A stretch of 64,000 bases of DNA from an uncultured Lachnospiraceae bacterium (GCA_910588405.1 CAJUPT010000009.1:19994-83993); one strand, 5' to 3'. Shown: positions 45,620 to 55,432, counted from the first letter of the stretch. Notes: a model not told the origin generated them from the sequence alone. A program made the numbers and translations.

Positions 45620-47498
45620 CGATATCCTCACCTTCCAGTAAATCCTGAAGCTTGGCCTTCTTCTTTTTGATTATGACGAAGGCCGCCGCGCCGCCCGCCG
45701 CCAAAACGGCCACGATGCCGCCGATCATCAGCGGAAGATTGTTACTTTTTGGTTCCTCCATTTCTCCCATGCCCATATCGCCGTCTATTAATATATCGTC
45801 TCCGGGCATAAATTCATTGACAAACAGGGTGTATTCCTTTTCCACGGTCAGGCTTTCGCCGGACTGGTTCTCATAGGTAATCTCGGCAATCAGAGTGCCG
45901 TCGTCCATCGTGGCCGCGATGCCGGTAAGCATGGTGTCCACACTGCCGGTAGCGCCTGCCGCCACATTTCCCACAAAGCATTCCGTTTCCTCGATTGAAT
46001 CGCCCTTAAACCGAACCATAACATTGTAAAGCTGGGTCTTACCGGTATTGTAAATGCTGAACATAATATTGGCCTGGCCGCCCACGTCGATGGATTCCGG
46101 CATAATCTCCGGGCTGCTGATCTCCATCTTATCCTTCTGCTTTACCGGAACGGAAACGCTGGCCGTGGATTCATATGTATTCTTTTTCCCATCCTCATAA
46201 TCCATCTTCACATTCAGCACATACGGCCGGGGGGAAAGGTCCGTACGGGCCGTCATCTCGATGCTGATCTCCTTCGTCTCCTCCGGACCAATTCTGTCCA
46301 CGAAAATGGAGCTGGAGCCGGAAACCGGAAGGAAGGCCGCCGCCGTGGCGTTGGAGGTTGTGTCGATTGTGAAATTCTCCGACTGAATATCAAACACCAT
46401 ATTGCTGACCGCCGTCTGCTTGGAAGTGTTGGTCATCTGTAAAGTAATCTCAAAGCTGTCTCCGGCCAGAATATCCTTCGGCTTCGTCGTATAGCCCGAC
46501 ACGATCACACGGGGAATCGAAGTTTTCGACTCGCCATTCTCTCCCGTTTCGGCTTCCTCGTCCATCTCCGGGTTGCCCTGCACCATCACGTAGATATCCT
46601 TGGTGATGGTTTTGTCGATCAAAGCGTCGGTATAATAATCGATCTGAAAAGAAACCTTCTTATAACCGCTGGTCACCTTCTGCCGGGTCACCCAGGAATA
46701 GGTGACTGTTTTCATTCTCGCTGCGGGGTCATTCTGATATCCGGTGCCAATCAGCGTCTCCAGATTCCTGGAATAATCCATCTGCTGAATCTCAAAGGGG
46801 AACACGTTGCTGTCCGCATCCACCACCGGCGTAATCACGACGCCGTTCGCCGTATTTCCGCCGTTGTTCAATAACGTCAGTGTGATCTCCACGGGCTGCC
46901 CGTAAACGCAGACCGGCGTGCTCTGATTGACGCCCATGAAAATCTTGATGTCGTTCTTCTCGGAAGGATCGGAGGTCGTCGTCTCCTCCATGCTGCCTGA
47001 GTTGTCATAATCGGGGTTTCCATTGATGTTTACGTGAAATTCATCCTGATAATAATACTGTTTTCCGGCATATTTAAAATAAATCTGATAACCGATTGTA
47101 CGATAACCGCTTAACACATCGTTTCGCGCTTTCAAAGAAATATCCGTTGACACATATTCCTTTGAATTTGCCGGAATGTCCGGAATGGATATATCTTGAT
47201 TTGTAATCTCAAACGGGTATGTAACGGAATCATTTGCCGTAATCGGATGGAACTTCACATCTTTGATTCCCTCGGAGGACATTCCGTTGCGAAACTTAAT
47301 CCTGAAGTTAATGTTCTTCCGCTGTCCATAATCAAATCTTGGTTCATTTTCAACTTGAACCTCTAAAGACATATCCAATTCCAAGTTACTGCCGCTGACC
47401 GAATCGTCCACCCATACGATGGAACCGGCCTGTGCCTGCAGCCCCCACAGCAGCACCAGCATCAGCGTCATCATAATCCCTGTCTTAATTCTTCTCAT
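45609..47498 (-). CDS. Exported CARDB/NEW3-like multi-domain protein with C-terminal anchor
   Basis: 629 aa: signal peptide (1-24, cleavage after AQAG region), then three or four immunoglobulin-like CARDB domains with repeated GNP(D/E)(Y/M)D and S.Y..I.FQI... patterns, and a C-terminal helix (about 590-612) followed by KKKKAKLQ. It sits between ATPase and permease genes, overlapping both, where Gram-negative systems have the MacA adaptor. It likely works with the permease outside the membrane. Confidence 0.8.
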   Translation of the reverse strand: MRRIKTGIMMTLMLVLLWGLQAQAGSIVWVDDSVSGSNLELDMSLEVQVENEPRFDYGQRKNINFRIKFRNGMSSEGIKDVKFHPITANDSVTYPFEITNQDISIPDIPANSKEYVSTDISLKARNDVLSGYRTIGYQIYFKYAGKQYYYQDEFHVNINGNPDYDNSGSMEETTTSDPSEKNDIKIFMGVNQSTPVCVYGQPVEITLTLLNNGGNTANGVVITPVVDADSNVFPFEIQQMDYSRNLETLIGTGYQNDPAARMKTVTYSWVTRQKVTSGYKKVSFQIDYYTDALIDKTITKDIYVMVQGNPEMDEEAETGENGESKTSIPRVIVSGYTTKPKDILAGDSFEITLQMTNTSKQTAVSNMVFDIQSENFTIDTTSNATAAAFLPVSGSSSIFVDRIGPEETKEISIEMTARTDLSPRPYVLNVKMDYEDGKKNTYESTASVSVPVKQKDKMEISSPEIMPESIDVGGQANIMFSIYNTGKTQLYNVMVRFKGDSIEETECFVGNVAAGATGSVDTMLTGIAATMDDGTLIAEITYENQSGESLTVEKEYTLFVNEFMPGDDILIDGDMGMGEMEEPKSNNLPLMIGGIVAVLAAGGAAAFVIIKKKKAKLQDLLEGEDIDEV

Positions 47499-48258
47499 CG
47501 CTTAATCCCCCCATATTCTCATCTGCCATGACAGGGGCGTCGCCTCTGCCTTCCTCTATCTTAATGATTTTCCCGTCCTTGATGTGAAAAATCCTGTCCG
47601 CAAAACCTGCCAGATAATTATCATGAGTTACCATAACCAGCGTCTGGTTTTTCTCCCTGACAATTCTCTTGATCAGATTCATCACCTCCTCCGAGGTGGC
47701 GGAATCCAGATTCCCGGTAGGCTCATCGGCAAAGATAATCTCCGGGTCCACGATCAGCGCACGGGCAATACCCACCCGCTGCTGCTGGCCACCGGACATC
47801 TGGAACGGACGGTGCTTTCCGTATTTTCCCAATCCAACCTGTTTTAACGCTGTGTCCGCCTTTTTCAGACGAACCTTTGTGGCAATTCCCCGAAAGGACA
47901 GGGGCAGCGCCACATTCTCTCTGGCATTCATCGTAGACAGCAGGTGAAAGGACTGAAAAATAAATCCGATCCGCTCCCGCCGGAACTTTACCAGCTGCTT
48001 TTCATTCATTTTTTCAATATGCTGACCTGCAATCACGATCTCCCCCTTTGTGGGCTTCTCCAATCCGGCCAGCATGTTTAAAAGTGTTGATTTACCGGAA
48101 CCGGAGGTACCGATGATCGCGCAAAATTCTCCCCGGTAAATGGAAAAATCCACCCCATGCAGGGCATATACCTTATTGTCTCCCAGCCGGTATACCTTAT
48201 ACAAATTTTTCACCTGAATCACAGACTGCTTTTTCTCTTCCAAAATGGTTTCCTTCAC
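47485..48258 (-). CDS. ABC transporter ATP-binding protein (MacB/LolD type)
   Basis: 257 aa: Walker A GTSGSGKST, Q-loop, signature MSGGQQQRVGIARAL, Walker B IIFADEPTGNLD, H-loop VMVTHD. First gene of the three-gene exporter. The frame opens with GTG at 48258; a start a dozen codons later (before VIQVKNLYKVY) is possible. It overlaps the next gene by 14 bases. Confidence 0.93.
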   Translation of the reverse strand: MKETILEEKKQSVIQVKNLYKVYRLGDNKVYALHGVDFSIYRGEFCAIIGTSGSGKSTLLNMLAGLEKPTKGEIVIAGQHIEKMNEKQLVKFRRERIGFIFQSFHLLSTMNARENVALPLSFRGIATKVRLKKADTALKQVGLGKYGKHRPFQMSGGQQQRVGIARALIVDPEIIFADEPTGNLDSATSEEVMNLIKRIVREKNQTLVMVTHDNYLAGFADRIFHIKDGKIIKIEEGRGDAPVMADENMGGLSDEKN

Positions 48259-48497
48259 TTTCCCGCAGTGCGGAAGCCTGTTTTGCTTCCCGCACCTCCC
48301 ACAGTGCCAAGCCCAATTCCGCTTCGCTACATCAGGCTGACGTGCTTCGCACTATCAAAACGCAATCCGGTAAATCCGTCTGCAAGCAGTCAGCTTTCCT
48401 ATCTTACATTTTGGCACTGCTCATTGCATACACGTGTATTATACCAGATTTCATACGGATGTGACGAATAAAGTATTTAAGATTTTCTTAAGGATTT

Positions 48498-49049
48498 TCA
48501 TAAGATTCGTTTCAGTCTCTGCCAGGAGATCGCCTTTTTCCTGCAGTCCTTTTCTGACAGAATCGGATTCTCGATCCCCCAGGGAATATTCAGAGTGGAA
48601 TCTGCATAGTACAGGCTTTTGGCTGCCTGGGGAATAAAAGGCATATCCAGTCGCCATTGTACCTCCGTGTGGTCTGTCTTTGTCAGATAACCGTGAGCAA
48701 AGCCTTTGGGAATATATAAAAGATGCCCGTTCACCGCTGACAACTCCTCCAGCATCCACTGGCCGAAGGTATCGCTGTCCGGCCGGATATCCACAGCCGC
48801 ATGAAGACTGCTTCCGGCCGTACAGCGGACCAGCTTTGTCTGGGCGCAGGGAGGCATCTGAAAATGCAGCCCCCTTATGGTTCCCGCCAGCCTGGTATAT
48901 GCATGATTCTCCTGTATAAAGTTTTCTCTTACGCCAAAAAAACAGAGTTCATCTGCATGGTAACACTCCATCACCCAGCCCCGCTCATCCTCGAATCGCT
49001 CAGGCTCAAACAGCTTCACATCCGGAATCCGGCATTCGATGCACTTCAT
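48498..49049 (-). CDS. RfbC-like cupin (dTDP-sugar epimerase paralogue)
   Basis: 183 aa from MKCIECRIPDV (GGGAGG upstream). Same cupin fold as RfbC, with the conserved RGLHFQ His and DSDTFGQW. Where the true RfbC next door has YKCTDFY and WNDP, this protein has WRLDMPF and YADST, so the two tyrosines that matter for proton transfer are replaced by Trp and Phe. It may be a single-position epimerase or isomerase or act on another sugar. Last gene of the rfb operon, where rfbD would be expected. Confidence 0.8.
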   Translation of the reverse strand: MKCIECRIPDVKLFEPERFEDERGWVMECYHADELCFFGVRENFIQENHAYTRLAGTIRGLHFQMPPCAQTKLVRCTAGSSLHAAVDIRPDSDTFGQWMLEELSAVNGHLLYIPKGFAHGYLTKTDHTEVQWRLDMPFIPQAAKSLYYADSTLNIPWGIENPILSEKDCRKKAISWQRLKRIL

Positions 49050-49141
49050 AGTTTCCTCCCAAGTCGGATTCTCCAATCCGCTTTCGCCTTCGCGTTTTTC
49101 TCACAGCGTTTGCTGCAAAACTTCGGCTCCCTGATCAATCG

Positions 49142-49696
49142 TTAAAATTTAAACGTATCCCTGAACCCTTTCCAGTTCTGATCCTTCTCGCTGATAATCA
49201 GCTCCATGCCCTCCGGAATCGGCCACGCAATTCCGATCTCCGGATCGTTCCAGATCATGCCGCCCTCGTCTCCCGGACGGTAAAAATCGGTGCACTTGTA
49301 ACAGAATTCCGCCACATCGGACAGCACCAGGAACCCATGGGCAAAGCCTTCCGGAATATAAAACTGCTTTTTATTCTCCTCGGACAACTCCACGCCGTAC
49401 CATTTTCCGTAGGTATCCGAACCGGCCCTAAGGTCCACGGCCACATCAAAGACCGTTCCCTTCACCACCCGCACCAACTTTCCCTGGGGATACTGCTTCT
49501 GATAGTGCAGCCCCCGCAGAACGCCTTTCACGGACATAGACTGGTTGTCCTGGACAAATACCATGGAAAGGCCGGCTTCTTTCATATCATTCTGATTATA
49601 AGTCTCCATAAAATAGCCCCGCTCATCGCCGAACACGGAGGGCTCGATCACATACAGCCCTTGGATCGGGCAGGGCGTCACTTTAATTTTTCCCAT
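49142..49696 (-). CDS. rfbC: dTDP-4-dehydrorhamnose 3,5-epimerase
   Basis: 184 aa from MGKIKVTPCPIQGLY (GAGGAGAAG upstream). Cupin with RGLHYQ, DLRAGSDTYGKW, EGFAHGF, and YKCTDFYRPGDEGGMIWNDP, all intact. Third gene of the cluster. The frame is open far upstream but without a site or homology. Confidence 0.93.
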   Translation of the reverse strand: MGKIKVTPCPIQGLYVIEPSVFGDERGYFMETYNQNDMKEAGLSMVFVQDNQSMSVKGVLRGLHYQKQYPQGKLVRVVKGTVFDVAVDLRAGSDTYGKWYGVELSEENKKQFYIPEGFAHGFLVLSDVAEFCYKCTDFYRPGDEGGMIWNDPEIGIAWPIPEGMELIISEKDQNWKGFRDTFKF

Positions 49697-49719
49697 TTCT
49701 TCTCCTCGATTATCGTTCA

Positions 49720-49735
49720 GGGGCTTGTCCGGTCC
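49720..49735. repeat. Fragment of the dispersed repeat
   Basis: GGGGCTTGTCCGGTCC is identical to 16 bases at the 3-prime arm of the repeat near 31.08 kb. It lies in the rfbB-rfbC gap. Confidence 0.5.
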
Positions 49736-49760
49736 CCGCCGCTGTCTTTTATCCGTATCT

Positions 49761-50783
49761 CTACAGCCGCTTTCCATACATCTTATCAAAGTAATTTTTA
49801 TACTCGCCGCTGATAATATTCTGCCACCACTCCTTATGCTCCAGATACCACTGAATGGTCTGCTGAATACCAGTGTCGAAGGTGTACTTCGGCTTCCAGC
49901 CCAGCTCTCCCTCCAGCTTCGCGGGATCGATGGCATACCGCATGTCGTGACCGGGCCGGTCGGTGACGAAACGAATGAGCGTCTCCGGCTTATTCAGCGC
50001 TTTCAGGATCGTTTTTACCACTTCCAGGTTGGTGCGCTCATTGTGACCGCCTACATTGTAAATCTCTCCCGGACGGCCTTTATGAATAATCAGGTCGATG
50101 GCCTCGCAGTGATCCGCTACGTGAAGCCAGTCCCGGACGTTTTCCCCTTTCCCGTACACCGGCAGCTCCTCATCGGCCAACGCCCGGCTGATCATCAGCG
50201 GGATCAGCTTTTCCGGAAAATGATAAGGACCGTAATTGTTGCTGCACCGGGATATGGTCACAGGCAGCCCATAGGTGCGGTGATAAGCCAGTACAAACAG
50301 GTCCGCCGAGGCTTTGGAGCTGCTGTAGGGACTGGAAGTATGCAGCGGCGTTTCCTCCGTGAAAAACAAATCCGGACGATCAAGGGGCAGATCGCCGTAC
50401 ACCTCGTCGGTGGATACCTGATGATAACGTTTTACGCCGTAAGCTCTGGAAGCGTCCAGAAGCACCTGAGTGCCCATCACATTGGTCTGTACAAAAATGC
50501 CGGGGTCCGTAATCGACCGGTCCACATGGGACTCGGCGGCGAAGTTCACCACAATATCAAACTGCTCCTTCTCAAACAGATTCATGATAAAGGGACGGTC
50601 CGCGATATCTCCTTTCACAAAGTGATAATTTGGCCGGTCTGCCACGGGCGCAAGCGTTTCCAGATTGCCCGCATAGGTCAGAAGGTCCAGATTCACAATC
50701 TGATACTCAGGATATTGATTCACCATATGGTGAACAAAATTGCCGCCGATAAAACCGGCGCCTCCGGTAACCAGGATTTTCAT
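49761..50783 (-). CDS. rfbB: dTDP-glucose 4,6-dehydratase
   Basis: 340 aa extended SDR enzyme: NAD-binding GGAGFIGGNF, STDEVYGDLP, catalytic YSSSK, and SNNYGPYHFPEKLIP. AGAGGAATT before the ATG at 50783. Makes dTDP-4-keto-6-deoxyglucose from dTDP-glucose. Confidence 0.95.
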   Translation of the reverse strand: MKILVTGGAGFIGGNFVHHMVNQYPEYQIVNLDLLTYAGNLETLAPVADRPNYHFVKGDIADRPFIMNLFEKEQFDIVVNFAAESHVDRSITDPGIFVQTNVMGTQVLLDASRAYGVKRYHQVSTDEVYGDLPLDRPDLFFTEETPLHTSSPYSSSKASADLFVLAYHRTYGLPVTISRCSNNYGPYHFPEKLIPLMISRALADEELPVYGKGENVRDWLHVADHCEAIDLIIHKGRPGEIYNVGGHNERTNLEVVKTILKALNKPETLIRFVTDRPGHDMRYAIDPAKLEGELGWKPKYTFDTGIQQTIQWYLEHKEWWQNIISGEYKNYFDKMYGKRL

Positions 50784-50820
50784 AATCAATTCCTCTTTTC
50801 TGATTCATAATTCCGCCGCT

Positions 50821-51711
50821 TTAACCGTGCAGCTTATCAATATATTTTCCGTCCAGCACGTCCTTCAGATACCGGCCATACTGGTTCTTCTTTAACACCT
50901 CGTAAGCTTCCAGCACGTCCTGTTCCGTAATCCAGCCGTTCAGATAGGCGATTTCTTCCAGACAGGCGATTTTCCGGTGCTGGTGGGTCTCGATTGTCTT
51001 GACAAAATTTCCCGCTTCCATCAGAGAATCATGGGTTCCCGTATCCAGCCAGGTATAGCCCTGTCCCAGCAGGGTTACGTCCAGTTCCCCTTTTTCCAGG
51101 TAAATCCGGTTCAGGTCGGTGATCTCCAGCTCCCCTCTGGCCGAAGGTTTCAGATTTCCCGCATACTCCACCACCCGGTTATCGTAGAAATACAGCCCGG
51201 TGACACAGTAATTGGACTTAGGGTTCGCCGGCTTTTCCTCGATGGAAACCGCTTTCCCGTTCCGGTCAAATTCCACGATGCCGAACCGCTCCGGATCATC
51301 CACATAATACCCGAATACGGTAGCGCCCTGTTCCTTTGCCGCCGCTTTTCGCAGCTGTTTTTTCAGGCCGTTTCCATGAAAAATATTGTCTCCCAGCACC
51401 ATGGCCACCGAATCCTTGCCGATAAAATCGGCGCCGATAATAAACGCCTGGGCCAGACCGTCGGGGCTTGGCTGCACCTGATAGCTTAAACGGATGCCAA
51501 AGGATGCGCCGTCCCCCAGAAGCTCCTGAAAACGGGGCGTATCCTCCGGTGTGGAGATAATCAGAATCTCCCGGATGCCCGCGTCCATCAGCACTGACAA
51601 CGGATAGTAAATCATCGGCTTGTCATACACCGGAAGCAGCTGCTTGGAGGTTACTTTCGTCAGCGGATACAGCCTTGTTCCCGAACCTCCCGCTAAGATT
51701 ATTCCTTTCAT
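50821..51711 (-). CDS. rfbA: Glucose-1-phosphate thymidylyltransferase
   Basis: 296 aa from MKGIILAGGSGTRLYPLT, the usual start and nucleotide-binding loop; SKQLLPVYDKPMIYYPLSVLM and LGDNIFHG follow. The ribosome binding site could also serve an in-frame ATG four codons upstream. First gene of rfbA-rfbB-rfbC-rfbC-like. The 260 bases upstream hold no gene I can support. Confidence 0.95.
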   Translation of the reverse strand: MKGIILAGGSGTRLYPLTKVTSKQLLPVYDKPMIYYPLSVLMDAGIREILIISTPEDTPRFQELLGDGASFGIRLSYQVQPSPDGLAQAFIIGADFIGKDSVAMVLGDNIFHGNGLKKQLRKAAAKEQGATVFGYYVDDPERFGIVEFDRNGKAVSIEEKPANPKSNYCVTGLYFYDNRVVEYAGNLKPSARGELEITDLNRIYLEKGELDVTLLGQGYTWLDTGTHDSLMEAGNFVKTIETHQHRKIACLEEIAYLNGWITEQDVLEAYEVLKKNQYGRYLKDVLDGKYIDKLHG

Positions 51712-51973
51712 AAACTTACTCATTTCCTTTCCGCACATCTGACAGTCATATCCTGCTCTTAATATCATTCATATCTAATTGTCCATACCCATCATACCTG
51801 ACAGAATATCACAAAATAAGTTTCCACCGTCAAAATGCTCTGTTTCAATATAAATGACATATCCTGTCTGCATTATAAAAGAAGATACCATGTCTGTGCA
51901 AGTCTTTTTGTCTATTTCATACTTTTTTGTCCTTTTTTGGCTACGATTGAGGCGCTCTATTTCCGCAGGTGTT

Positions 51974-54766
51974 TCATTCTTCCTTCCGTCCCAGCCGGAT
52001 ATCCTCCATATAATTCGCTGTCTCCTCATCCAGCGCCTGAAACAGATAGTTGCGTCCGGAATGGGCCTGTCTCCTAGCTTGATATTCCTCCCTGATCTGC
52101 TGTCTGACCGCCTCGACCTCCTCTCTGAATTCTCCGGAAGAAATCCGGCGCGCCCCTGCTCCCAAAATAATCACCTGTTCCAGATGGTCCGATGTGGCCA
52201 CAGCCACCTGATGATTGCGGCCGATTTTGTGAACTGTTTTCTCAATATACTGATCCGCCGTCTCCGCTTCCTTTGTATAGACCACATAAATATTATGATA
52301 CCTGTCCACCTCACCCTGAAAGCCAGTCACCTGATAGGCATCAAACACCAAAATCAGCGTACATTTTTTATAGCCCTGATAATTCGACAAAATATCCATC
52401 AGCTTCGTTCGTGCCCCGTCGATATTGATTTCCGCCAGCTCCCTCAGATCCTCCCAGTCAAAAATCACATTGTAGCCGTCCACCAGAAGGTATTCCTCCT
52501 GTCGCCCGGATTCACTTATTCGACCAGACGAATTTTTCCGTTCCGAATCATTTTTCTTTTTCGGCGGATTCCCCCGTTCCGTCATCTGCTGTTTCTTTTT
52601 CCAGTCTCCCGCTCCGTTATCTTCTTCCCCAAGGCTCGTCAGCCTTTTTTTTACCGGCCCATAGGTTCTCTCGAAAATCGCTTTTAATTCATTCTCCTCC
52701 GCACGATATTTCTCATAACTGTCCGGTCCGGCCTTCTTTGATTTCTCGCTTCGATTTGTTTCCTGTTCCTCCTCTTCCTCCTCCGTCTCCAGCGTACACT
52801 CCAAATGCATGTATTCCTCCACCTGCTCCCAGCTTACAGCCACGCCGGCTCCATGGACGCAAAATACGGAACCGGTAGGATTGTCCAAATCCCGCTCCGA
52901 ATCATAACCGACAGCTTTGATCACCTCATCCGCATTATGACAGGGCGCATAGCCCTTCAATGTACAGAACAGACGACCGGCTCCTTTTGTGTAAGAAGCC
53001 ACCTCCGTCTGATAGTCCCCCATACGGACCACCGGAGCAGAGCCGGTAAGAATCGCTGTCTCCCCATCCGTCTCCGGCGGCTGAAAGCTTCCATTCATCC
53101 GCTGAATATCCGTCATGGCCCGCCCGGCAGCCTCCTGTGGAACCTCAAGTACAAATTCATAATAAGGTTCCAGTAAAATACTTTTCGCCTTTTTCAGCCC
53201 GTGACGCACCGCCCGATAAGTAGCCTGGCGAAAGTCGCCTCCTTCCGTGTGCTTCAAATGTGCCCGGCCCGCCGTCAACGTCAGCTTCATATCGGTAACA
53301 GGAGCGCCAGTTAAAACCCCCACATGCTGCTTTTCCGCCAGATGCGTCAAAATCAGCCTCTGCCAGTGGCCGTCCAGCTTATCCTCACTACATTCCGTAA
53401 AAAACTGAAGACCGCTTCCGCTCTCGCCTGGTTCCAGCCGCAAATGCACCTCCGCATAATGGCGCAGCGGCTCAAAATGCCCCACCCCCTCCACCATAGA
53501 CTCAATCGTTTCCTTATATACGATTCCGCCTGCATCCAGCTCCGCCTGCACGCCAAACCGATCTGCAATCTGACTTTTCAGAATTTCCTCCTGTACCTTT
53601 CCCATCAGCCGCACATGAATCTCCCCAAGCTGTTCGTCCCAGAAAACCCGCAGCATCGGCTCCTCTTCTTCCAACCGCCGCAGTTTTAACAGCATATCAT
53701 GAATATTGCAGCCTTCCGGGAATCGAATCCTGTAGTTTAAAACAGGCTCCAGGATAGGAGAAGCCGTATCTGATTCCGCTCCTAATCCCTGCCCCGGGAA
53801 GGTATTGGTCAAGCCCGTAACCGCGCAGACAGTTCCTGCTTCCGCCTCCTGCGCCGTCTCATACTTTGCGCCGGAATAAATGCGGATCTGGTCTATCTTT
53901 TCCTCCCACTCCTGCTCTTTCGTCCTGCCCTTAACCTTACCTTTCAGTATATCCTTTACTTTAAGCTTCCCGCCTGTAATTTTCAGAAAGGTAAGTCGAT
54001 TTTCCTGCCCGTCCCTGGCGATCTTAAACACCTTTGCGGCAAATCCCTGGGGGTATTTTTGACTTTTGGCATACTGGTCCAGACCACAGAGCAAATCCTC
54101 TACGCCTTCCTGCTTTAAAGCCGAACCAAAATAGCAGGGAAATGCCTTCCTTTTTTGAATCAGGTCGACAATCTCCTGCTCATTTACGCTGCCTTCTTCC
54201 AGATACCGCTCCATCAACGCCTCATCGCACATGGCCAGATTTTCCTGGAATGTATCCGCATCCTGTCCCGGCGTAAAATCAATGCAGTTTTCATCCAGCC
54301 GCTTTTTCAGCTCCGCCAACACTTGATCCTTGTCCGCCCCTGCCTGGTCCATTTTATTAACAAACAAAAATACCGGCATCTGATACCGGTTCAATAGTCT
54401 CCATAAAGTCTGGGTATGCCCCTGTACACCATCTGCCGCACTGATCACCAAAATAGCATAATCCAGAACCTGTATCGTCCGTTCCATCTCCGGCGAAAAA
54501 TCTACATGGCCCGGCGTATCCAGAAGTGTGTATTCCCGCCCGCCTCTTTTGAACACCGCCTGCTTGGAAAAAATCGTGATACCCCTGGCCCGTTCCAGAG
54601 CAAAGGTATCCAGATACGCATCCTGGTTGTCCACCCTCCCCTTTTCTCTGATCTTACCGCCGCTGTACAACAGCCCTTCCGACAATGTGGTCTTTCCTGC
54701 ATCCACATGGGCCAACAACCCCACGCATATATGCTCTATGATTTCCTTAGAATCCTGTTCGCCCAT
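51974..54766 (-). CDS. TetM/EF-G-like translational GTPase fused to a YacP/Rae1-type NYN nuclease domain
   Basis: 930 aa from MGEQDSKEI (AAGGAGAC upstream). Residues 1 to about 650 follow ribosomal-protection GTPases: G1 AHVDAGKTT, G2 RGIT, G3 DTPGH, G4 NKMD, EF-G-like domains II-V. A highly charged linker (about 665-750) joins a C-terminal NYN/PIN-like domain with LLVDGYNVIFDW, LVFDAYQV, the acidic TKEAETADQYIE and VATSDH, as in YacP/Rae1, a nuclease that cuts mRNA in the ribosomal A site. The GTPase half would place the nuclease at the A site. Linkage to tetracycline resistance is not shown. Isolated gene, downstream of an unrelated XRE gene. Confidence 0.87.
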   Translation of the reverse strand: MGEQDSKEIIEHICVGLLAHVDAGKTTLSEGLLYSGGKIREKGRVDNQDAYLDTFALERARGITIFSKQAVFKRGGREYTLLDTPGHVDFSPEMERTIQVLDYAILVISAADGVQGHTQTLWRLLNRYQMPVFLFVNKMDQAGADKDQVLAELKKRLDENCIDFTPGQDADTFQENLAMCDEALMERYLEEGSVNEQEIVDLIQKRKAFPCYFGSALKQEGVEDLLCGLDQYAKSQKYPQGFAAKVFKIARDGQENRLTFLKITGGKLKVKDILKGKVKGRTKEQEWEEKIDQIRIYSGAKYETAQEAEAGTVCAVTGLTNTFPGQGLGAESDTASPILEPVLNYRIRFPEGCNIHDMLLKLRRLEEEEPMLRVFWDEQLGEIHVRLMGKVQEEILKSQIADRFGVQAELDAGGIVYKETIESMVEGVGHFEPLRHYAEVHLRLEPGESGSGLQFFTECSEDKLDGHWQRLILTHLAEKQHVGVLTGAPVTDMKLTLTAGRAHLKHTEGGDFRQATYRAVRHGLKKAKSILLEPYYEFVLEVPQEAAGRAMTDIQRMNGSFQPPETDGETAILTGSAPVVRMGDYQTEVASYTKGAGRLFCTLKGYAPCHNADEVIKAVGYDSERDLDNPTGSVFCVHGAGVAVSWEQVEEYMHLECTLETEEEEEEQETNRSEKSKKAGPDSYEKYRAEENELKAIFERTYGPVKKRLTSLGEEDNGAGDWKKKQQMTERGNPPKKKNDSERKNSSGRISESGRQEEYLLVDGYNVIFDWEDLRELAEINIDGARTKLMDILSNYQGYKKCTLILVFDAYQVTGFQGEVDRYHNIYVVYTKEAETADQYIEKTVHKIGRNHQVAVATSDHLEQVIILGAGARRISSGEFREEVEAVRQQIREEYQARRQAHSGRNYLFQALDEETANYMEDIRLGRKEE

Positions 54767-54865
54767 CAAATTGTCTCCTTCCACGGTTACATATTGATCA
54801 AGTATACCACAACAGTAGACATCCGTCGAGATGCCATACCCGTAAGAAGCGAGATTTTCCTTCAG

Positions 54866-55090
54866 TTATCCGGCGTTTTCCATCGGGTCCGGTATAAATT
54901 CCGCAATATCGTCAAGTGTAAATCCTTCGCCCAGGATATTTAACAATATATCCAGCGTATGGGTAGTGACCGACTGGTTACTCTTCAGACGATGAATCTG
55001 TGATCTGCTGATTCCATAATAAGTATACAACCGGTACTGGCTGATTCCGTTTTCTTTAAGCGTTTCAAAAAGCTTGTCAAATTTAATCAT
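54866..55090 (-). CDS. Small XRE-family transcriptional regulator
   Basis: 74 aa from MIKFDKLFETL (GGAGAGG upstream). Helix-turn-helix: GISQYRLYTYYGISRSQIHRLKSNQSV, then THTLDILLNIL. The frame is open further upstream to 55270, but that Met would lie on the predicted promoter. Probably an autoregulator that also controls the divergent membrane-protein gene. Confidence 0.8.
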   Translation of the reverse strand: MIKFDKLFETLKENGISQYRLYTYYGISRSQIHRLKSNQSVTTHTLDILLNILGEGFTLDDIAEFIPDPMENAG

Positions 55091-55255
55091 TTGTCTGTCC
55101 TCTCCTTTATTGACATAATATTCAAATTCATTATGCCCCAATATCGGAGAGCCTTTATAGTTTCTAAAAATAGAGATTAACTCATATTCTGTCGAAATAT
55201 CGAATTGTTTATATAATTTCATCATTTTTTGCGATATTTTCATCACTGTAAAGTC

Positions 55256-55285
55256 TTGATTATAGATCATTATACTCGTATAATG
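55256..55285 (+). promoter_or_regulatory. Promoter with overlapping palindromic operator
   Basis: TTGATT (55256-55261), 17 bases, TATAAT (55279-55284). A perfect palindrome CATTATAC-TC-GTATAATG (55268-55285) covers the -10, a likely site for the adjacent XRE protein. It lies in the divergent gap 55091-55432, which otherwise holds no supported gene. Confidence 0.65.
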
Positions 55286-55432
55286 GAGATTATTGTAGGT
55301 GTGATACTTATTTCAAAGCCTCCCATAATACATGCCTTTTCAAATAAACGGACTTCGTCCGGCCAAAAAGGCTTCACGATAACATATTTTATCGAATTAG
55401 ACTCACAGGTATATTTTCGGAGACTATTACTT

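Noticed and set aside
51974..54766. Calling the TetM-like gene a tetracycline resistance gene
   Set aside because: The C-terminal nuclease fusion and chromosomal context do not support a mobile tet gene, and resistance cannot be read from sequence.
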